A stretch of DNA of 6,193 nucleotides. It comes from an uncultured Deferribacteraceae bacterium. Its GTDB lineage: Bacteria > Chrysiogenota > Deferribacteres > Deferribacterales > Mucispirillaceae. The translations under genes and the position numbers were made by a program. The number at the start of each line of letters is the position of its first letter. Position 1 is the first letter of the stretch. The notes under the pieces are model-generated. The model saw only the letters and a program-made list of their open reading frames with translations. It was not told the DNA's origin and did no database searches. Shown here piece by piece: positions 1 to 3,902 of the stretch. Where the stretch lies: NCBI GenBank assembly GCA_947039055.1, contig CAMQYB010000124.1, forward strand, positions 1 to 6,193. The letters are read 5' to 3'.

Positions 1-527
1 TTCTTATCTACAGTTTTTTTACTACTCTCTTTCACAGCTAAAGCTTTCTCTTTGCTTTTAACTATTTTAGGAGTTTTTGTTTCTTTTTTAATTTTTTCAG
101 TAACAGCTTTTGATGCTACAGTTTTACTTTTACTATCTTTAGCGACGGTTTTGCTATCTTTAGCCATTTTTTTACTACCCTTGACAATTGTCTTACTATT
201 TTTTGAAGTGTTTTTACTACTTTTATCTACAATCTTACTATCTTTAACAGCAGTTTTACTGTTATTTGCTACAATTTTGCTCTCTTTAACATTACCTTTA
301 CTACTTTTTACGGCAATTTTACTATCATTAGGAGTTGTTTGAAGTTTTTTATCTTTAATAGTTTTCTCTACCTTTGGACTTTTTATTTTAGCCACTGTTT
401 TATTATTTTTGAGTGCTACAGTTTTATCTTTTTTCAACTGTTCTTCGTTCTTTTTGTTACTTATCACAGTAGCTGTTTTTTTTCCAACAGTTTTCTTATC
501 AGAGACTTTTTTTGTTATTGGAGGCAT
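1..527 (-). CDS. Lysine-rich low-complexity protein, N-terminal 175 residues (partial, runs off left edge)
   Basis: I read this frame by hand from the ATG at 527-525 to the window edge; 175 codons stay open with no stop. The product starts MPPITKKVSDKKTVGKK and is about 30% lysine (53 of 175 by my count), with Thr, Val, Ser, Ala, Asp and Asn. I see no Arg, His, Cys, Phe, Tyr or Trp. A degenerate 7-9 residue unit such as DSKTVAK recurs, clearest around residues 138-151. There is no signal peptide or membrane segment, so it should be cytoplasmic and disordered. The start has GGTG six bases upstream and lies 20 nt after the cyclophilin stop, suggesting co-transcription. The function is unknown. 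The composition resembles histone H1-like nucleoid proteins, or the lysine-rich N-terminal extension of a larger protein (DksA/TraR-type, Rho or IF-2). The missing C-terminus would decide. Confidence 0.75.
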   Translation of the reverse strand, partial: MPPITKKVSDKKTVGKKTATVISNKKNEEQLKKDKTVALKNNKTVAKIKSPKVEKTIKDKKLQTTPNDSKIAVKSSKGNVKESKIVANNSKTAVKDSKIVDKSSKNTSKNSKTIVKGSKKMAKDSKTVAKDSKSKTVASKAVTEKIKKETKTPKIVKSKEKALAVKESSKKTVDK

Positions 528-547
528 TATTGCACCATATTAGTGAT

Positions 548-1129
548 TTATTTTTTCTTTATTATGTTTACAGATTTAATTAGAACAGGAGCATCAGGCA
601 CATCATTGAACCCACGTCTTGATCCAGTTTCTAATAACGCTATTTTATCAACAACATCCATACCTTTAACAACTTTTCCAAACACAGTATATCCGTATCC
701 AGCAGTAGTTTTCGCTTTGTAATCAAGGAATAGATTATCTTGATGATTGATAAAAAATTGTGATGTAGCAGAGTTAGGATCAGAAGTTCTAGCCATCGCA
801 ATCGTTCCTCTTAGGTTACTTACGCCGTTATCTGACTCAATTACAACAGGAGCATAAGTTTTTTTCTGTTTAAGATCTTTATCAAATCCTCCACCTTGCA
901 CCATGAAGCTATTGATAACTCTATGAAAAATAAGATCGTTATAGTATCCGTCTTCAACATATTTAAGAAAGTTTGCAACAGTTTTAGGAGCTTTGTCAGG
1001 ATACAGTTCAATAACTATATTACCAAGAGTTGTTTCCATTGTAACCGATACAGTTTCTTTAGTTTTCGCAGTAAGCATCGTATATGGAATAATTAATAAC
1101 GCTACAATTAATAGGAATGTTTTTTTCAT
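548..1129 (-). CDS. Periplasmic cyclophilin-type peptidyl-prolyl cis-trans isomerase (PpiA-like)
   Basis: This 193-residue protein catalyses cis-trans isomerisation of Xaa-Pro bonds, helping exported proteins fold. Residues 1-21 form a signal peptide (KK, hydrophobic core, then MLTA) with likely signal peptidase I cleavage after A21. The cyclophilin domain covers about 28-190. The active-site blocks are present: FHR at 68-70 (catalytic Arg70), FMVQGG at 75-80, MAR at 112-114 and SQFFIN at 123-128. Phe134 sits where human CypA has Trp121, as in many bacterial members known to bind cyclosporin weakly. The GYTVFGKVVKGMDVVDKI segment (145-162) and the length both resemble E. coli PpiA (about 190 residues). 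The ATG has GGTGA five bases upstream and a strong promoter at 1158-1186. A lysine-rich gene follows after 20 nt. The fold assignment is secure; the PpiA rather than PpiB label rests on the signal peptide. Confidence 0.95.
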   Translation of the reverse strand: MKKTFLLIVALLIIPYTMLTAKTKETVSVTMETTLGNIVIELYPDKAPKTVANFLKYVEDGYYNDLIFHRVINSFMVQGGGFDKDLKQKKTYAPVVIESDNGVSNLRGTIAMARTSDPNSATSQFFINHQDNLFLDYKAKTTAGYGYTVFGKVVKGMDVVDKIALLETGSRRGFNDVPDAPVLIKSVNIIKKK

Positions 1130-1157
1130 TTGTTCACCAATATAAATTTTAACAACA

Positions 1158-1186
1158 ATTATATCTGATATATTCTTTTATGTCAA
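1158..1186 (-). promoter_or_regulatory. Sigma70-type promoter for the cyclophilin/lysine-rich unit
   Basis: On the minus strand TTGACA (1186-1181) is followed by a 17-nt spacer and TATAAT (1163-1158), a full match to the housekeeping consensus at both boxes with ideal spacing. Transcription would start near 1151, giving a leader of about 22 nt before the ATG at 1129. A 13-nt palindrome (TATATC-A-GATATA, 1160-1172) overlaps the -10 box and spacer and could be an operator, although short AT palindromes are common by chance here. Confidence 0.85.
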
Positions 1187-1285
1187 TTATAAGAACCTTT
1201 ACGCGAGCTACTTTCCGTTGTAATCAAATGGTATTTATAAGGTATTTAGTTTGTTAATATTTTTATCACTCTTTGAGGTTATGAG

Positions 1286-1323
1286 TAATTAATATGTTAA
1301 AAATGTATAATTAATATATTAAA
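1286..1323. repeat. Two 16-bp direct repeats, 22-bp period
   Basis: TAATTAATATGTTAAA (1286-1301) recurs as TAATTAATATATTAAA (1308-1323) with one mismatch. The period is 22 bp, about two helical turns. The pair sits just upstream of the putative tRNA-Arg promoter. It could be a tandem protein-binding site or an upstream AT-rich promoter element, or chance in AT-rich DNA. Confidence 0.5.
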
Positions 1324-1327
1324 GGTG

Positions 1328-1356
1328 TTGCAATCTTTGAAAATTTATGCTAGCTT
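1328..1356 (+). promoter_or_regulatory. Putative promoter of tRNA-Arg (extended -10 type)
   Basis: TTGCAA (1328-1333), a 17-nt spacer and TAGCTT (1351-1356) form a candidate sigma70 site. A TG dinucleotide one base before the -10 box (TGC-TAGCTT) makes it an extended -10. The -10 itself matches only at the three most conserved positions. Transcription would begin near 1363, about 9 nt before the mature tRNA end. No better site was seen between 1260 and 1371. Confidence 0.5.
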
Positions 1357-1371
1357 ACTGAGGTTTTATAT

Positions 1372-1445
1372 GCGCCCGTAGCTCAATTGGATAGAGTATT
1401 TGACTACGGATCAAAGGGTTGTAGGTTCGATTCCTGTCGGGCGCA
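1372..1445 (+). tRNA. tRNA-Arg (anticodon ACG)
   Basis: A full cloverleaf can be drawn. The acceptor stem GCGCCCG/CGGGCGC pairs perfectly over 7 bp. The D stem is GCTC/GAGT with loop AATTGGATA. The anticodon stem TTTGA/TCAAA is perfect, with loop CTACGGA and anticodon ACG at 1405-1407. A 5-nt variable loop is followed by T stem GTAGG/CCTGT (two wobble pairs) with loop TTCGATT, and A73 is the discriminator. Total length is 74 nt and CCA is not encoded. The arginine identity bases A20 and C35 are present. A34 would need deamination to inosine by TadA so that the tRNA reads CGU, CGC and CGA. It diverges from the cyclophilin gene and stands alone; a short T run follows but no separate terminator hairpin. 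Confidence 0.97.
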
Positions 1446-1522
1446 TTTTTAAACTTTCTAACTATAATATCTTAACAAATCAATTATACAATATTATGTC
1501 CATTTTAAATAATAACAATATA

Positions 1523-1558
1523 CTTAATACTTATTATGCACTTAATGCTTATTATGCA
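1523..1558. repeat. Tandem duplication, two 18-bp units
   Basis: CTTAATACTTATTATGCA (1523-1540) is followed directly by CTTAATGCTTATTATGCA (1541-1558), with one mismatch. It is non-coding and probably arose by replication slippage. Confidence 0.8.
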
Positions 1559-1570
1559 CTTTGCAATACA

Positions 1571-1592
1571 TTTATCATATATTTATCATATA
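1571..1592. repeat. Tandem duplication, two 11-bp units
   Basis: TTTATCATATA occurs twice head-to-tail (1571-1581 and 1582-1592) without mismatch, 12 nt after the 18-bp duplication. It is probably another slippage product in AT-rich non-coding DNA. Confidence 0.8.
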
Positions 1593-1726
1593 CTTTTCGT
1601 TCATATATCTATTTTAATTTATAATATCAATTTTAAATACTGTTTATCTATACAATCTAAGTATTTGATCACACTTTAAATAACTATATTAATTTCAGCT
1701 TGCTATGTTACTGATACTTTTATCTA

Positions 1727-1754
1727 TTGACCGTATTATCTAATCTGTTATAAT
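1727..1754 (+). promoter_or_regulatory. Extended -10 sigma70 promoter for the Sel1-repeat genes
   Basis: TTGACC (1727-1732), a 16-nt spacer and a perfect TATAAT (1749-1754), with TG at 1746-1747 completing an extended -10. Transcription would start near 1761, leaving a leader of about 100 nt before the start at 1861. A second TGT-TATAAT lies at 1827-1835, but it has no good -35 box and would start transcription inside the ribosome binding site, so it is less likely. Confidence 0.75.
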
Positions 1755-1843
1755 GTATGTTCTAATTATTTTTAGGTAATACTGAATTTGCTGTATTATG
1801 TTAAGATTTTATAGAATGATTATAGATGTTATAATTATAAAAT

Positions 1844-1864
1844 AGGTAGGCGTACATGTTATGA
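1844..1864 (+). promoter_or_regulatory. Ribosome binding site plus two-codon mini-ORF overlapping the Sel1 gene start
   Basis: AGGTAGG (1844-1850) lies 10 nt before the chosen ATG at 1861 but only 5 nt before another ATG at 1856. That earlier ATG reads Met-Leu-stop (ATG TTA TGA, 1856-1864), and its stop overlaps the real start. Initiation at the mini-ORF could feed or compete with translation of the gene. A second in-frame ATG at 1864 is possible but further from the binding site. Confidence 0.45.
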
Positions 1865-2610
1865 TGATTAAATTACTATTATCACTTTTATTTTGTTTAC
1901 CGATATTTTCAGGTGTTGTTTCGGCAAAACCAGTTGATAAGAAATCTGTCAAGGTGGATACTTTAAAGAGTGATGTAAAGGTAGAGGGTGATAATAGCAA
2001 TGTTAATACACAGGTTGATAATAACGGTATAGGCATAGATACATTTAATGGCATGGAAGCTTTTAAGAAGGCTGAGAAACGATGTGCTGATAAGAATGAT
2101 GAAGCGTGTTATTTTCTTGCAGAGTTTTATATTAAAGGCACGGTTGTTAAGAAAGATTATAAGAAAGCGATATCTATTTATAAGAAGTTACATTCATCAG
2201 GAAGTTTATACGGTTATTTAGGACTTGGTATAATATACGAGAAAGGTTTTGGTGTTAAGCAGGATCATTATGTAGCGTTAGAGTATTACGATCATTCGTG
2301 CAGTCTTGATAGTGCATTAGGTTGCATGAAGCTTGCTGATTTATATGAACGAGGAACGGTAATAAGATTTGATCCAGAGCGAACGCTTGGTTTATATATG
2401 CGAGCTTGTAGTTTAAAAAACATGGAAGCTTGTTCGATGATCGGTGGTATATATGAATTAGGAATAGGTATGGGTCAGGATATCGAGAAAGCTATATATT
2501 ATTATGATATAGCTTGTCAAGGCGATCATCTTGAAGCGTGCAGTCATTATGTAGAGCTTCTTGAGAGCAAATTCTCAGAAGATAAAGATACGCTTGTTGA
2601 GAGTAAGTAA
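1861..2610 (+). CDS. Secreted cysteine-rich Sel1-repeat protein (Hcp-like)
   Basis: This 249-residue protein has a signal peptide (residues 1-22, cleavage likely after VSA), then a polar, probably disordered linker (about 23-65) rich in Lys, Asp, Val and Asn. About five 36-residue Sel1 repeats follow (about 67-235), with the typical A/G..LA..Y..G.GV..D..KA..YY..AC pattern. Cysteines fall in CX7C pairs at 75/83, 147/155, 183/191 and 219/227, as in Helicobacter Hcp proteins, where such pairs form disulfides that clamp helices. The pair expected at 111/119 is replaced by His and Tyr. C12 lies inside the signal core (LLFC) and is not a convincing lipobox. Sel1 repeats form an alpha-solenoid that binds proteins or ligands; the partner is unknown. 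It has its own promoter, and a larger paralogue follows after 60 nt. Confidence 0.9.
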   Translation: MMIKLLLSLLFCLPIFSGVVSAKPVDKKSVKVDTLKSDVKVEGDNSNVNTQVDNNGIGIDTFNGMEAFKKAEKRCADKNDEACYFLAEFYIKGTVVKKDYKKAISIYKKLHSSGSLYGYLGLGIIYEKGFGVKQDHYVALEYYDHSCSLDSALGCMKLADLYERGTVIRFDPERTLGLYMRACSLKNMEACSMIGGIYELGIGMGQDIEKAIYYYDIACQGDHLEACSHYVELLESKFSEDKDTLVESK

Positions 2611-2670
2611 TTACTATGTTACTTAGTTGCTATAAATTATTAAACTGATTATTAGAGTGGTATATTATAA

Positions 2671-3774
2671 ATGATATTAAAATTGATGTTACTATCTTTA
2701 ACTTTCCTTATGTCTATTTCGTGTGCATCAAGAGATAGATTAGAGATTGCGTTTAAATCATACGGTGAAGGCGATTACGATCTTTCAATAAAGCAGTTTG
2801 AGAAGTTATGTTCATCTAAAGAGCAGGTTGCGTGTTTTGAACTTGGCAAGATATATTCAACAGGTTTAGGTGCAGAAGTTGATAAGCCAAAAGCTATATC
2901 ATTTTACCTTAAAGGTTGCGATTTAAATTATAGTATAGCGTGTGAGCAAGGAGCATTTCTTAATGTTTCAAATCAGATTAACAGTGAACAGAATTATTTA
3001 GATGCCTTAAAACTTTTTGAAAAAGCTTGTACATTAGATCTATATTCATCTTGTTACAGTACAGGTATTATGTATTTTAACGGCGAGGGAGTAGAGGTTA
3101 ATTACGTTAAATCTGCGGATTATTTTCAACTAGGTTGTGCAGGTACAAACTCTAATGCGTGTTCGGCTTTAGGATATTTATATAGTGCAGGTAAGGGCGT
3201 GAAACAGGATTATTTATCAGCAACAGTTTTCTATGATAAGGCTTGTTTATCAGGCAATAGAGATGCGTGTTTCAATCTTGTTCAGTTATACGCTGATGGT
3301 TATATTATAATAGATGATAAGATCGTTATTAATTTATATACTAAGACTTGTGACTGGGGATTATCATCAGCATGCAACAACTTAGGTATACTTTATACTA
3401 AGGGCGAGCTTGTAAGAAAGGATGTTCAGTTAGCTATTAATTTATATATGACTGCTTGTGATGGTGGCGAGATTAACGCTTGTTTGAATATAGCTCAGAT
3501 GTATGAAAACGGTACTGATGTGAAAGTTGATATGTATAAGAGTGAGATGTATTACAAGAAAGGTTGCGACATGGATGATGCTTTATCATGTACTAAGTTG
3601 GCAGGGAATTATCTTAAAGATACGGCGTTTGGAGCTGATAGAGATAAAGCGTATAAGTTTTATGAAAGAGCTTGTTCATTAGGTGATAAAGACGCGTGTA
3701 TAATATATAGTGATAAGCAGGAGCAGGATAAGCAGAAGCAGGATAAGCAGAAGCAGGATAAGCAGAAGAAGTAG
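2671..3774 (+). CDS. Cysteine-rich Sel1-repeat lipoprotein (Hcp-like)
   Basis: The 367-residue product has a hydrophobic signal of 17 residues ending SIS-C18. This is a relaxed lipobox, so the mature protein is probably lipidated on C18; the following Ala-Ser-Arg has no inner-membrane retention Asp. Nine consecutive Sel1-type repeats fill about 25-346. Each carries a CX7C pair (47/55, 83/91, 120/128, 156/164, 192/200, 227/235, 263/271, 299/307, 335/343), spaced 35-37 residues apart, so nine disulfides are predicted. The last 20 residues are a hydrophilic KQDKQ repeat from a 15-bp tandem DNA repeat. GAGTGG lies 10 nt before the ATG. The 60-nt gap from the preceding paralogue has no strong promoter or terminator, so co-transcription is likely. 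Hcp proteins in Helicobacter are secreted and meet host cells or bind penicillin-like compounds; that role is not shown here. Confidence 0.9.
   Translation: MILKLMLLSLTFLMSISCASRDRLEIAFKSYGEGDYDLSIKQFEKLCSSKEQVACFELGKIYSTGLGAEVDKPKAISFYLKGCDLNYSIACEQGAFLNVSNQINSEQNYLDALKLFEKACTLDLYSSCYSTGIMYFNGEGVEVNYVKSADYFQLGCAGTNSNACSALGYLYSAGKGVKQDYLSATVFYDKACLSGNRDACFNLVQLYADGYIIIDDKIVINLYTKTCDWGLSSACNNLGILYTKGELVRKDVQLAINLYMTACDGGEINACLNIAQMYENGTDVKVDMYKSEMYYKKGCDMDDALSCTKLAGNYLKDTAFGADRDKAYKFYERACSLGDKDACIIYSDKQEQDKQKQDKQKQDKQKK
3712..3765 (+). repeat. 15-bp in-frame tandem repeat (KQDKQ) at the 3' end of the Sel1 lipoprotein gene
   Basis: Three 15-bp units lie at 3721-3735, 3736-3750 and 3751-3765. 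The last two are identical (AAGCAGGATAAGCAG) and the first differs by one base (GAG for AAG). A 9-nt partial unit precedes them at 3712-3720. They encode residues 348-365. Slippage would add or remove five residues without changing frame. Confidence 0.9.
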
Positions 3775-3780
3775 TATAGA

Positions 3781-3804
3781 TTGATCCGTTGTGTACTAGA
3801 TCAA
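3781..3804. other. Inverted repeat TTGATC/GATCAA after the Sel1 lipoprotein gene
   Basis: TTGATC (3781-3786) and GATCAA (3799-3804) form a perfect 6-bp stem around a 12-nt loop, 6 nt after the lipoprotein stop codon. No T run follows, so it is not a standard intrinsic terminator. It may be a weak 3'-end structure or a protein site in the aconitase upstream region. Confidence 0.35.
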
Positions 3805-3849
3805 GATAAAGGATAGTAGATATAATTCTATTACGGTTAGCGAGTATTA

Positions 3850-3878
3850 TTGATTAATTAGATCAGACAAAATATATA
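3850..3878 (+). promoter_or_regulatory. Putative sigma70 promoter for aconitase
   Basis: TTGATT (3850-3855), a 17-nt spacer and TATATA (3873-3878), or TATATT two bases later, would start transcription near 3885, about 18 nt before the ATG. A perfect TATAAT at 3821-3826 lacks a recognisable -35 box and is an alternative. No binding site for a known regulator was recognised. Confidence 0.45.
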
Positions 3879-3902
3879 TTAAAGAGTACTGGAAGAAATA
3901 TT

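Larger units (their letters stand above)
1446..1860. other. 415-nt AT-rich intergenic region, no convincing gene
   Basis: This stretch separates the tRNA from the first Sel1-repeat gene. It holds two short tandem duplications (1523-1558 and 1571-1592), an extended -10 promoter (1727-1754) and a roughly 100-nt leader before the start at 1861. A 12-bp perfect palindrome (TTATAATTATAA, 1829-1840) lies just before the ribosome binding site. The only plus-strand reading frame of note either starts inside the tRNA or, from the ATG at 1496, encodes a 42-residue Asn/Tyr-rich peptide without a ribosome binding site, so I do not call it. No RNA family was recognised. Confidence 0.6.

Noticed and set aside
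1..527. The regular repeats at the left edge considered as a CRISPR array or satellite DNA
   Set aside because: The repeats are short, degenerate and keep a single open frame across 175 codons, as expected for a low-complexity protein; there are no constant-length spacers.
52..722. Plus-strand open frames with Leu/Phe-rich 'membrane protein' translations (52-342 and 339-722)
   Set aside because: They are antisense shadows of the lysine-rich gene and the cyclophilin: runs of AAA lysine codons read as TTT/CTT on the other strand. The cyclophilin strand is certain, and the lysine-rich frame follows it with a ribosome binding site.
896..1096. 66-codon plus-strand open frame inside the cyclophilin gene
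   Set aside because: Antisense to well-conserved cyclophilin coding sequence, no ribosome binding site and no recognisable protein features.
1400..1624. 74-codon plus-strand open frame, including a 42-codon version from 1496
   Set aside because: The first codons are tRNA-Arg sequence (RVVGSIPVGR is a familiar tRNA read-through artefact). The shorter form has no ribosome binding site, and its repeated NTYYAL/NAYYAL peptide simply reflects the 18-bp DNA duplication.
1809..2054. 81-codon minus-strand open frame over the start of the first Sel1 gene
   Set aside because: Antisense shadow of the signal peptide and linker region; the plus-strand gene has a promoter, a ribosome binding site and family repeats.
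2604..2625. Hairpin TAAGTAA/TTACTTA overlapping the first Sel1 gene's stop codon, considered as a terminator
   Set aside because: The 7-bp stem has only one G-C pair and an 8-nt loop, with no T run after it. It is too weak for an intrinsic terminator, and the two Sel1 genes are more likely co-transcribed.
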